DNA of 64,000 nt from Aedes albopictus. Lineage: Eukaryota; Arthropoda; Insecta; Diptera; Culicidae. Every line of letters starts with the position of its first letter. Position 1 is the first letter of the stretch. The DNA lies in contig NC_085136.1 of NCBI RefSeq assembly GCF_035046485.1, positions 325,280,175 to 325,344,174 on the forward strand. The letters run 5' to 3'. Made by a program: the position numbers and the translations under genes. The notes below the pieces were generated by a model, which saw nothing but the letters and a program-made list of their open reading frames with translations, made no database searches and was not told the DNA's origin. Positions 43,669-55,400 of the stretch are shown here, piece after piece.

Positions 43669-46435
43669 CTAGCCATTCTCCGTGTCCACGCGCCGCCTCC
43701 TCTGTAGCTCCCAGACGATATGGGTAATAGCCGTTGAAACGGCATTCCAGCTAACCTCATCCCTACACATCCTTTGGACCAAGTTGTCCGGAGTTGTGTC
43801 CTCCCCACATGTGGCAAGCATGCGGTCTTGCATTGTGCGAAAACGCGGGCACACGAACAAAACGTGTTCCGCCGTTTCCTCTAAACCATTGCACACTGGG
43901 CATTCGGGAGAATCCGCATGCCCGAAACGGTGTAGATACTGTCGGAAGCAACCATGACCTGTAAGAACCTGTGTCAGGTGGAATGTAACTTCCCCATGGC
44001 GCCTATTAATCCAACTATCTACCCTCGGTATCAACCTATGGGTCCACCTTCTTTTGGTGGAACTGTCCCACGCGCGCTGCCATTTGACCATAGAGGCCAT
44101 CCTGGCAGTCCTGTGTATGCCTCTTGTGCCGCGCGGTGCCCCACGCCGGACCGCCATACCTAAGTATGGACGTAGCAACATTAGCCAGAAGCTTGCGCTT
44201 ACTGGCATACACCGCAGAGCTATTGGACATCATCCGGGACAGTGCCACAATAGCTGTGGAGGCTCTTTTACAGGCATAATCGACGTGGCTACCGAAGGTA
44301 AGCTTATCGTCGATCATCACGCCCAAGTGTTTGACGGAGCGCTTTGACAGGATAGTGCACTCTCCTACACTGATCTCCGTCTGCTGCTCCGACTTGCGGT
44401 TGTTGACAACCGTCACCTCTGTTTTGTGAAGAGTCAGCTCCAGTTTCCTGGACCGGATCCACGCCTCCACAACTTTTATCGAGTGGTCGGTAGTCAACTT
44501 CACCTCCTCGATCGTTTCACCGTAGACTTCGAGCGTAATGTCGTCGGCAAATCCGACAATCTCCACTCCCACTGGGTACTCTAACTTCAACACCTCGTCG
44601 TACATGACATTCCATAACACCGGGCCCAGGATGGAACCTTGCGGGACTCCTGAGATTATGTGAAAGCACTTCCGACCCACCTCTGTGTCGTAAACTAGTA
44701 CGCGATTCTGATAGTAGCTTTCGAGAATCTTGTACAAGTACTCCGGTATCCCCAGACGCAAGAGCGCATCGGCAATAGCAGACCAGCTGGCGCTATTAAA
44801 CGCATTCCTTCCAGAGTCACTACCGCGCAGAAGCGGATTCCCCTCCTCTTAGGCTCGAGTGCTTTCTCGGCGGTTTTTGTAACCGACAAGATAGCGTCTA
44901 CGGTGGACCTCTCCTTCCGGAAGCCGTACTGGTTGCTCGAAAGACCATTTTCGCCCTCCGTGAACCTCAACATTCTATTAAGGATGATCTTTTCGAACAC
45001 CTTCCCCGCCGTGTCAATCAAGCATATTGGTCTACATGCCTACGGGTCTCCGGGTGGTTTCCCCGCCTTTGGCAATAGTACCAGGCTCTGCCTCTTCCAA
45101 GCTTCTGGGAAAACTCCCTCGTCCAGGCATTTCTGCATAGCAGACCTGAACATCTCGGGAGCCTCTGCAATAGCTACTTTTAAGGCCAGGTTCGGAACTC
45201 CGTCCGGACCTGGGGCCTTACCTACGCTAAGGGACTTAGCTATCCCCGCAAGTTCCACATCGGTGACCCTCTCCTCGTCACCAGCCCTAGTCCCCGGCGA
45301 AAGGAGGCCAAGGACTAGGATCATGACGCGGAAAAAGCCCTCCGATGATCCCCTCCAACATCTCTGGAGATTGCTCTGTAGGAGTCATCACACCTCTCGT
45401 CTTGGCCATAACGATCCTGTAGGCGTCACCCCACGGGTTTGCATTGACACTCTGACAGAGACCCTCAAAGCAGGCCTTTTTGCTTGCTCTTATCTCGGTC
45501 TTGAGCGCGGCTTTTGCAGCGGCGAACACCACCCTCCGTTCGTTTCGCTCTTCCTCTGATCGTGCTCGCTGCATCCGCCGCCTAGCCCGTAGGCAGGCGC
45601 GGCGCAGGTCCGCAATCGCGTCGGTCCACCAGTAAGCCGGTGGCCTCCCATTTCTAGGGTGGACTCGCCTAGGCATGGTCGCATCACACGCACGTGAGAG
45701 CACCGCTAACAGCTCGTCGCCGTCTAAACCGAGTAAGTTTCGCTCACGGCGGAGCGCCTCCCTAAATACCCCTTCGACGAAGTATGGTGTCTTCCACCTG
45801 CGAGGGCTTGGCCTTGGCCTAGCCGCCTCTTCTTCTATCCGCTGTCTGCTGTTGTTGTAGTCGATATACCTTTATCTACTCTCCAGTTCGAACTACTTGT
45901 TAAGCAAAAAGTCACGTCAACAATTGACTCCGCTCCGTTTCGACTATAGGTACTCTTGGTACCGATGTTAGCCAAGTCGACATCTAAGATGGCCAGTGTT
46001 TCTAGCAGGATCTGACCCCGCTGGTTCGTGAAACGGCTTCCCTATTCCACGGCCCAGGCATTAAAGTTACCACCGGCCTTCGCCCTGTTAGCACGGTCGT
46101 TACGCGGTCCAGCATTTGCGTGAACTGCTTGATCGGCCACCGCGGAGGCGCATAACAGCTACGGAAGAAGACCCCGTTTTCTTTGGCGACCACGAAGCCC
46201 TCATAGGTACTAGACGTCCATATAGCCGCCTTTTTTTGGACCCATCCACGACCCAATTGCCGGTGTCGGAGGGTATTCGGTATGGGTGCGTTATGATGGC
46301 GATATCCGTCCCCCACTCAGAAACCGCCTGACAAAGCAGTTGCTGAGCCGCGTCACAATGGCTCAGGTGCAGCTGCGTTACCTGCACTGTGATTTGTTCA
46401 CTGCGGCTCCTTGGACCACGGATTTCCCAGTGCAT
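43669..46435 (-). pseudogene. R1-like LINE ORF2 (endonuclease, reverse transcriptase, zinc finger)
   Basis: Read in several frames. The endonuclease start is at about 46400 (VTQLHLSHCDAAQQLL; IITHPYRIP). A linker is followed by the reverse transcriptase: VGKAPGPDGVP, LLPKAGKPP, QYGFRKERSTVDAI, SGVPQGSILGPVLWN and the catalytic box GFADDITL. The C-terminal zinc finger CPVCNGLEETAEHVLFVC comes last, and the stop is near 43669. Order and motifs fit the R1 clade. At least four frame changes and internal stops show it is dead. Confidence 0.85.
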
Positions 46436-46811
46436 ACAGATCAGACAAATGGGTGGGCTCGTGCAGCCTTGTGCTTTATAGCCTACGACGCCGCATCTTT
46501 AGCGCAGTTTGCGCCTATCAGGGACTTTGCAGTCTCATGACTTGTGTTCTGGTTCCAGACACCTGAAGCAAACCTCCAGTGGCTCGTGTAACGTCAGATG
46601 ATATACGCTCCAGCCTACCTTTATCTTCCCTACTTTAATGGACTTTTTGACGTACGTCACAGGTAGCTGAACCAAAGATATCTGTGTCCCTGTCGGTCCC
46701 TTCCGTAGTCTAACGATTGCGGCGGCCACCTGCACCTCGCACCGTTGCCACAGTGCCGTGACGAGCTCTTCCACTTCGGTAACCTCGTCTAGGTCATTGG
46801 CAGCATTCATT

Positions 46812-46980
46812 TTTTACATAACGCTCAAATCGTTAATTTAGACCTCCTTCCCCCCCCCCCCCCCCCTCAAGGCTTCGTAACGCTTTTTTGTATGATAATC
46901 CTGAACATTTTGTATGGGCGGTAACGCTCAGCTATACTCCGCCCTCCCCCTAGAGTGTTACGTAATTTGTGGACGGCGCC
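46812..46980. mobile_element. Short insertion with TTACGTAAC/ACATAACGC ends and a C run
   Basis: It interrupts the R1 ORF1 between LKVK and LDEV. The ends are roughly inverted (ATTACGTAACACTC against TTACATAACGCTC). It contains a C run of about 17 at 46850-46866. It resembles a MITE, of unknown superfamily. Confidence 0.5.
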
Positions 46981-47037
46981 TTTAACCTTCAGAGTCGCCT
47001 CATGTGTGAGAAACCTCACCTTTACTCCACAGACAAA

Positions 47038-47280
47038 CAGACGTATCGCTTGGAACAAAGTGCGATTACAATCATCGTCGCAAAAGTATAATCGCCTAAT
47101 GCAAATTACGGTGTTTAGCAAACCCACTGAGTAGATGGCGGTAATGAGCAAACGTCAAACAGAAGCAAAAACGATGCGAGCGCCATGAGCGAGACATTTA
47201 CGAAATAGAGAATATTTGAGTAGTCCTTTAAAAAGGGAACCGATGGGAAGTGGGTAGAGTGAGACGTCTGTTGGTCTGTG
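47038..47280. mobile_element. CACAGAC-type MITE, copy D, inside R1 ORF1
   Basis: The ends are CACAGACAAACAGACG and the complement with one change. Flanks TTTACTC (47031-47037) and TCTACTC (47281-47287) agree at 6 of 7. Removing it restores an open gag segment (REGVKVRFLTHEATLKVK), which confirms the boundary. Confidence 0.88.
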
Positions 47281-48029
47281 TCTACTCCTTCGCGAAAGAC
47301 CTCTTCTGCCGACCTCATGTAGGCGGCGTCCTTGCGCTCTTTATCGCGCTTCAGCTCCAGGATCATCTCGCCCGTACGAGTACGTCTGATACTGCGCACG
47401 TCGGCTTCTAGACCCTCGAGCTTGACGTCGCTTCGCATCGCCTTCAAGACGTCCGAGTACTTCGACTGTTCTGTCTTCATGACGAGCGCGTCGCCTTCTC
47501 GCGCTTGGCACCTACTCTTTTACGTCTTGGATTGGTTTCCCTAGCTACTTCTACCCGCGGCTTGTACTTCTTATTCTTCTTCCTCTTCCGCTCTACCTTC
47601 ATCCAAGGGGGTCCTCCCCTTGGTTCGCCCTACTCTGTGGCTGCTGAGGGCCTACCAACGGTTGCAACCCCTTGTTCCCATCCTCCCGGGACGGGCCAGC
47701 CTAATCAGGTCCACCCTTCCCAGCTTTCCGGGACACCTGGCTGGGGTCCGACTTGCCGCCATTGCTGCCGAACTTCGTGGTAAGTATTCGCCTAGCCTTG
47801 CGGGCACCGTCAGACAGCTCCTCACCTGCTGGCTGCCTCGCCCGCTTGTCAAGTGCTTGTCAAGAGCAGTCGCATCCGCCACACCTTTTGGACTACCTGC
47901 AAAAGCGAAGGCCTCCGTCTGGGTAGACTTCGTATCCTTTTCTTTCACAGGTTCCGCCGCTGCTGCAGTCTTCACGAGTATCGCGTGTTCCTGATTGGCA
48001 CCGTCCATCGATTTACGAAGCCGCAACAA

Positions 48030-48480
48030 GGCCGTTTTCAGGTCCTTACAATGTTGGACTTCGTGGACTCACTCCATGCAGTATCTCCACCTGCTGGCTT
48101 GCCGGAAGGTGGACCGAAGCTCCCACGCTGGAGCTGCGTACGCAGCTTCCCGCACCTGCGGTAAGCGACGAAAACTGTGGGGGGTGCCCAGGTACCCCAC
48201 AGGCTCCGTTAAAGATCGAGCATCTTCACCCACCCCACCCCCTCGATCACTCATTCCTCGACATGGGTCGCCGATCACTCATTCCTCGACATGGGTCGCT
48301 TGACACCTTGAATTGGAGTTAGTAGTCCTATTCTTGGCCGGCGACTACGCGGCTGACTCGCAAGTGGGGGTGAAGGTTCGTCAGGCCCTGGGACTATAAT
48401 CCCTGCTGCTCCTCTGGAAGATGGTATGATTATCTGTAAACACGTTCACATCTATGCTACGATGCCGAATCCACGTACAC
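48030..48480 (-). mobile_element. R1-like LINE 5' region with 28-bp direct repeat
   Basis: G+C-rich sequence upstream of ORF1. The block CGATCACTCATTCCTCGACA plus TGGGTCGC is repeated in tandem at about 48244-48299. The exact 5' end was not fixed. Confidence 0.4.
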
Positions 48481-48485
48481 ACAGA

Positions 48486-48699
48486 AGTAAAAGTATACTC
48501 TGAATTACTATTATTTATGCATTTTGTATCCGCATCTCTTATTCTCTCTGTTTTCATGCTATCAGCTGCTTCGCCTGGGTTGAAGCGAAATGATTCATCA
48601 ACCCAGGAGAAGCAGCAGATAGCATGAAAACAGAAAGAGAGTGAGAGAGATGCGGATACAAAATGCATAAATAATTGTAATTCCGTGTATACTTTTATT
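48486..48699. mobile_element. Foldback MITE
   Basis: The arms of about 100 bp (48486-48582 and 48600-48699) are complementary at roughly 90 percent. They begin AGTAAAAGTATAC and include GCATTTTGTATCCGCATCTC and CAGCTGCTTCGCCTGGGTTGA. The loop is short. Confidence 0.8.
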
Positions 48700-48704
48700 C
48701 CTGA

Positions 48705-48970
48705 GTGTACCTTCAGTACATCAGTGAGTATGTAGGTTCTATCGATGAAATTGCAGTTCTGCTTACCGAGTTTCGGTACGACGAATCCAGTATCCTGAAG
48801 ATAGTAAAAGCCTGAAGGATAAGGCGGGCGAGTTTAATTGCAAGATCGCCGGACAAAAACCCTGTAACTATGCCTGAAAGCGTGGAGCATGGAGAGCACG
48901 TTGCGTGGACTAGGTGGAGCATAATCTGGCGATCGATGGGCGTGGCCAAGGTTCAAGAGGGGTGGACGCG
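48705..48970 (+). mobile_element. Possible RTE-like LINE 3' remnant
   Basis: A broken plus-strand frame gives LKIVKA, RIRRASLIAR and DKNPVT, similar in spacing to the KVAKAGRIRWAGHVARMSDNNPAK segment at the C-terminus of the RTE-like LINEs nearby. Heavily decayed. Confidence 0.35.
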
Positions 48971-49452
48971 GACCAAGTGATATGGTTACAAATTGTTGAT
49001 TCTATTCTCTCATGCTATGGCATAATACTAAAAAAATGAATGGAATGAAATGAAAACAAACTGATAAACCAAATAATGTATGGGAATTCCACGCATTTTC
49101 TAAACCTGTATCAATGCTCCATGCACCAAACAAGCATGCCACTGTATCAATGTATTATTCCCAAGTAAACCCACCGCACAATGAATGGCGATGATGGGAC
49201 TGATCCAAACACATCCACCGTTGATAAGTCTGCGGCTCTTCACCTCTCCCGTAACTGTAGCTGCACACAGAAAACGAATAGAAAATAAAGATTCCACACC
49301 ATATACAGACGATTCAGAACAACGGAAAACAAGTTTCCCCCGGACAATCATATGGACGGACAGAGGTACTCTGCACCGCAGTTCGTGATTCGCTGTACAC
49401 GGCAATAGATCAACCATCCCATCCGTCAATCGATCGATAACCGACAGCCAAT
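48971..49452. other. Upstream region of the protease homologue
   Basis: No other gene is seen. A TATACAG near 49300 could be promoter-like, but no clear core promoter stands out. Confidence 0.35.
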
Positions 49453-52400
49453 ATGAAGAATCTTATTTTGGCGTTGTTGGTCTTGTTAGCGGTTGCAAAA
49501 ACCGGTAATTTTGCGTACATTTTTTTTTGTTATTATATTCGTTAATTTTTACTCCAATAGGAACATGCCAGCAGCAATGGATACGAGGTGTCGAGAGCGC
49601 TCACGTGGTATGGCAACAGACGACAGATGTTAATTGATTATTTCGATGCATTAATCATCTTACACGCTGCCTGCAGGTTCAAATCGGTCAACGACAGCCC
49701 GGAGGCGGAGTAACAATCGTCTGTGGTGGATCTTACCTGGGTGAAAAGATGGTTGTGTTAGGGGCACACTGTGCCAATAAAAACGGGTAATCAGAACAGA
49801 ACTTAAGTCTTCAATATTCGTCATATTAAATCGCAAATTACCCCACAGGCGACAGCCCGACTTGGCACGATTCGGTAGTTCCAGCGGGAATACCTTTGAC
49901 ATAGCTATCGCAAACATCACACTTCATTACCGCTACAAGCCCCAGTTCGACTACCACAATATGGCAATCGCGATTCTCGAGAGGAATCCCCAAATCTACT
50001 CCAGTGCCATCAAAGCAGCGTGCATTCTGAAAGCACATCCCAAGACGAATACTCCCGTGCAGCTGATTGGGCCCATCGGCGATGGTAGTGACCGACTGGA
50101 ACGAGCCGACCTGCAGGCCGTTGGTTCCGAAAAATGCCACGAGTATTACAACCCCAATCGAAAGCTGCGGTTCGGAGTGCTGCTGTGCTGCTTTTGCGCG
50201 CGCAATGCCAAGCTCGACCGGTGCACGGTAAGTACCGTTGAAAGGCTTTGATATGAACGAATTTGGTGTTCGTTCGCAAATTTGGCCCAATTTTTTGCTA
50301 ACTTTGGTACAATATTGCCTATGAAGTTTATTACATAATTTTATAACTGAAATTCATAAGTGTTTTATAATTAGGCAGAAACGATTCAAAGATTACTATT
50401 CTATTTATTTGGTTTGGAAACCAATTTTCATCGCCACCAGTAATCATGTTTAGCTAGACGGGTTTGGTGGTCTAGCTACCGCTTCGGGTTCGTATATAGA
50501 AGTTCCTGGGTTCAAACCATGGCCCGCCCCTTTTCTCCTACTTTGTTTTTTTTTTTCTATGAACTTTCCCTCTTCTATCTATTCATGTATATCTATATGT
50601 TTGTCTCGGCCTCTCATCACTTACTCTCCCTTCCCCGCATTGACCTGCAACCTGACGTGGCAGACACCATTGTCGCCTATAATAGAAGATGCCGTCTAGC
50701 CCCCGGAAGGATATCTCATTAGTTCCTTGTGTGAGTGTAGCAGGTCTGGCGATACTGGAATAGCATCTGCGGGTGCAGATCAAACTCAAGCTCAAGCCAC
50801 CAGCAATCATGTTTTTCACTGGAAAACTCTGACTAATTGTTAGATACGTTTATATAAGCCCAAAGCTTCTACAGGAATTGTTACTTTACAACATTAACGA
50901 TCGAATCTACCACCATACGGTTCCAACACAGTTCTCAAAGTACAATTGAGCAGCTCCTGTATTTGGAGTGGGAAAGAAATTAAAGTGTGCGATGGTTATT
51001 GTTACAAGGACTCTGAGATACCTCTATAGGAAATCCAAACAAATGTTTCTATCTAATCTCTTGAAATTCCTCACAGAATTCACAGATTCTGAGATTCCTG
51101 AAATAATGGTTCAAAGATTCCTATAGGGTATCTCGAACTATTCCGCTTAGTTATCTCTTGGAATTCAATTGAAAGGTTTCGAAAAAAGACACTTGGTATT
51201 TCTTCAGGAATTCCTTCTTCTTGGAGTTACTTGTGGGGCTATCGGGTATAAATAGGTCGGCTCCAGAGGCACGTGCTCCACCATTTCGGAAACTTGTGCC
51301 ATTAATTGAGGCTAACCAAGATAGCCTTTTTGCCTTGCCTTTCTCGTACACCAAAGTTTATTGAAATGCTATATGTTCACTAAAAAACGAATTTTCAGTA
51401 GAAGGCTCCGAGGGTCACATATATCAATCAATTCAGTTCGACGAATTGAGATGATGGCTGCTAATTGGAGTTAAGACCCTAAAATCATGCAATATGTGTG
51501 TATTTGGTGTAGGGAAGAGGTCCGGAATACAAAATTGGCGACCAGAATATCCAAGATGGCGGTCTAAAATCCAAGATGGCTGTTCGAAACTCAAGATGCC
51601 GGCTGTGTAATGGTGTTTAGGCCCTACAAGCATGCAATATGGGTATATTTGATAAGAGGATAATTTCCGGAGTCTAAAATAAGCAACCAGAATAACCAAG
51701 ATGGCGGTCCCATATCCAACATGACGGCTGATTAATGGAGTTTTAGCCTCTTAAAGTATTCAGAATAGGTATATCTGGAATAGGGAAGAAGTCTAGTGTC
51801 CAAAAATGGCGAACAAAGATTTCAAGATGGTGGAATCAAATCCAAAATGGTGGATGAAAATTAATGATTGCGATTTCTTTAGAGTTAAGGGTCAAACATC
51901 AAAAGCCAGATAAACGATATAATTTCTGGTGCCATGAAATTGATTTTTGTTAAACGTATTACAGTGCGATATCATCAAAATGTTTCTTGAGTTTTGTTGA
52001 AATGGGGTTTCGAATGAACGAGAAAGGCGCCATCATCGCTAGGTGGATTAATTAGGGTTTTTAAATTTCTTATGGAGGTTTTACTGAGATTTATTTTGGG
52101 AGTATCATCAGAAATCGGAGTTCATTCAGGAACTCATTTTTCGTGTTAATCAAGTGGTTAATTTCTTCTGACACCCCTCCAGAAGCTAGAGAAACATCTG
52201 GAGGAATTTCTAAAACAGTTTCTGGAAGAATTTCTGGATAAAACCTAGAGTAATTCCAGGACAAATTCTTGATGGATTTCCAGAGAAATCTTTGGAGAAA
52301 TCTCCAGGAAAGTCCATGGAAAAGTCCATAGAACAACTCCTGTGTAAATTCCTGGTAGAATTCTCTGGTGAAATTCTTCCCCGAAAAATGTTTAGAGGAT

Positions 52401-55400
52401 GTTTGAGAAAATGTCTGAAGGAATAACTGATGGAATCTCGAGAGAAATCCTTAGAGAAATCTAGCAAACGCTGGAACCCTGGCAAAAATCCTGAAGCAAT
52501 TCTTGGATAAGCCCCTTGGATGAGTTTTTTGTACACTTCATAACTAAGTATATAAAAAAGTTCTTTTAGGAAGCCTCTGTTTAAATCCCAAGGGGAAATT
52601 TTACAGACATTTTACAGACATTGAATTGTGGAGGAATCATTGGTAAAATGCAGGATTATTACCTAGAGGAATTCCTGGATAAATATTTGGTAGAGTGGGA
52701 TTCTTGGAAGAATCCCTGACGAAACTGCTCCAGGAATCCGTAGAAGAACTTCCAAATAAATCCGTCAGGGAATATCGATAGAAATCCCTGATGAAAGTCT
52801 TGGAGTAATCCCTTGAGAAATTCCTGGAAAATTCTTGAATGGATTGCTAGACAAATCCTTGGTCATAACTCTGGAAGAACACTGCCTATAAATTACAAAA
52901 AGACTCAATGCTCAGATAGTTCTTGGCCTGCTGAAGAAACTGCTCTTCTATCTCATCAAGTTCTTGAGGTTAACTCCGGAACCGTGTGGATCAGGTAACG
53001 CCTAATGTTCCTCATGCAACTCAAATTAGTTGCAACTATTTTTCATTATGCAACTCATTTCAGTTGCATAATGAACCAGTTCGGAAAAATTGAAATTACG
53101 TAACGCAAAATGCCAAATTTTGCGTTACGTAATATTTGAACGAGCCTTTTGTGGTAAAAAAAACTCGAATGGGTATTAGGGCACAGAAAAAAAATGGTAT
53201 TTGGTAAAGTTAACATTCAGTGCTTTTTACAGCAGAACTATTAAATCTTTTATTTCTTTTTCTTCTTGTCATAACATTCCTACTGGAACACAGTCTTCTC
53301 CTAGCTTATACCAATTGTGGTCTACAGAAGACAGTTACCATTGGTTAGCACAGCTTAAATCATAACATCTAACTTTAGCTGTCAACAAATGAAAATGAAT
53401 CAACATCTGATTGATAATTGTAGACACTCATACTGCCCGAATTAGCTACGTTTCCGCTGCCTTTCCACTTTAATTTCCAGAGCCTAATCTCTAAACAATC
53501 TCTGGAGAAATCTTTGAATAAATATTTAGGGGAATTTCTGGAGAAATTGCCCGAGGAATTTTGGAGCGGACCCTCAAATCTGATCCCTTCTAGAAGGAAT
53601 CCTTACTGCAACCTCCGTAGAAATCCCTAGAGGCATATCGGAGCATTTGCTAAGAAACCATTGAAGGAATCTCTATTGCAATCTTTGAAGAAATCTCCTT
53701 GAGAAATCCATGGAGGAATTGCTGAAAAAATACTGGGGAAATATCTAAAGCAGTGGAGAAATAACAGCTGCAATGGGATGTTTAGTTCTAGCATGAATTC
53801 CAGAAAAAAAATCCAACGAGATTTTCTAAAGCAATTAAAGAAGCAATACCAAGAGATTTTCGTATAGGAATATCAAGAGGTAACCCTGGAAAAAATCTCA
53901 AGAGGGACCACCGGGAAATCCCAATTGGGTAATCTAACAGAGGAATCGTAGTGAAATCTCTAGAGGAATTCCTATATGCGTAATAACTGAAGGCTTTAAT
54001 AGAGGAACATTTTAAGAAATTCCTAGAAGAATTCCTGAAGGAATCCTGAGAGAAATTCTTGAAAAAATCCTTAGGAAAATCGCTACATCAGTAGGTTGGC
54101 TCCAAGGGTAAGTTCTCTTCCGTTTGGGAAATTCGTGTCTTCCGTAGATTTGTTCATGGATTAATGCACGGAGTATCCATGTAGGAATTATTGTAGAAAT
54201 ATCTGGACTATCAAAGCACATATCTATGGAGAAATCCTAGCGGGATAACTTGAAAGAATCACTAGGAAAATCCCTGGATAAATCCACGTAGCAATTGTAG
54301 GAGGAATTATTGGAGAAATCCCTAGAGAAACCTCTGGATACATCGCTGTAGGAGTTCATGCAGAAATTTTTCGGAAAAAGTCCTGCAAGAATATCAGCAA
54401 AAAAAATTGGAATAATCCTAGCAGGAGTTCCTGAACAAAACTCAAGAAAAGCTTCTGGAGAAATCTTAAAGACACATCTGAATAAATCGTTATAAAATCC
54501 CCGAAAGAATTCCTTTAAAAACTTCCAGCGATTCTTGTAGAAACGCTAGCAAATAACTTACAAGAAATCAAAAGAAAAATCTTGAAGGAATCGCCGCAAG
54601 AATTTCTGGGGGAATCCCACCTAGAATTCCTTAAGGCACAGCTTGTTAACGGTTATTGATTCAAATATTCGATAAATGGTCAATAGATCACTCGCGGTGC
54701 AGGCATCGTTTTTACTTCTGTTTGACGTTTGCTCACTACCACCACCTAGGGCTGGCCCGGCCAAGCACAGTACATTTAGTATTGGTCGATAACGTTTTCG
54801 TGGCGATGTTTTTTATAAAAATTTATTCAAAGTGTTACTAGTGTTATTCTCTGTGCTTAAGGGTTCCTAATGGATAAATCGCTGGAAGAATTCCGACAGA
54901 AATTTGTTAAGCAATCCAAGCAGGAAATCTACAACACAAATCTCATAATAAATATCTGGAGCAATCCTAGCAAATAAACCTGGAGGAATTCCAGAGATGC
55001 CGGAAAGAAGAAGTAGATTGGTTGACTTGTAATCACAACAACAGGCAACGTTTATTGTTTGTTCTGTTCTAGAGAAAACTAAGAAGAATAGTCTTTAACC
55101 CTTTGGTTGGAGCCTATGGGACATCATGTATATGATCCTGGCGTTGAAACCGATCATAAAAAAACTTGTTCGAAACCAGCGAAGTTGAGACCATACTAGC
55201 AAAACACTCCGGCTTTAAAGAGTTAAGCCCATATAGCCACATCAAGCGCACGTGCAATCAGCAAAACCATTCTGAGGGTGGCGAGTTTGATTCCCGATAA
55301 GCCCAGAATCCGTTTTTTTTTTATCTGTAGTAACGAGATTTTTAGCCCTAGGCTAGTTCATCTCGGGACCCACGCTTTACTTCCCTTCCGAAGGAAGAAC

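Larger units (their letters stand above)
46535..48029 (-). pseudogene. R1-like LINE ORF1 (gag), broken by two MITEs
   Basis: Pieces in order: 48029-47652 (AFAFAGSPKGVADA), 47480-47288 (SKYSDVLKAM, EMILELKRDKERK), then VRFLTHEATLKVK near 47000, and 46810-46535 (LDEVTEVEELVTALWQRCEVQV, ending in the first zinc knuckle CFRCLEPEHKS). The CACAGAC MITE at 47038-47280 separates the second and third pieces, another short insertion (about 46812-46980) the third and fourth. Confidence 0.8.

Noticed and set aside
43371..43957. Plus-strand frames rich in Pro/Thr
   Set aside because: Opposite strand of the R1-like ORF2 end and 3' region; no domain.
48069..48303. Short frames with a 28-bp duplication
   Set aside because: Part of the R1-like LINE 5' region; frames overlap on both strands without recognisable content.
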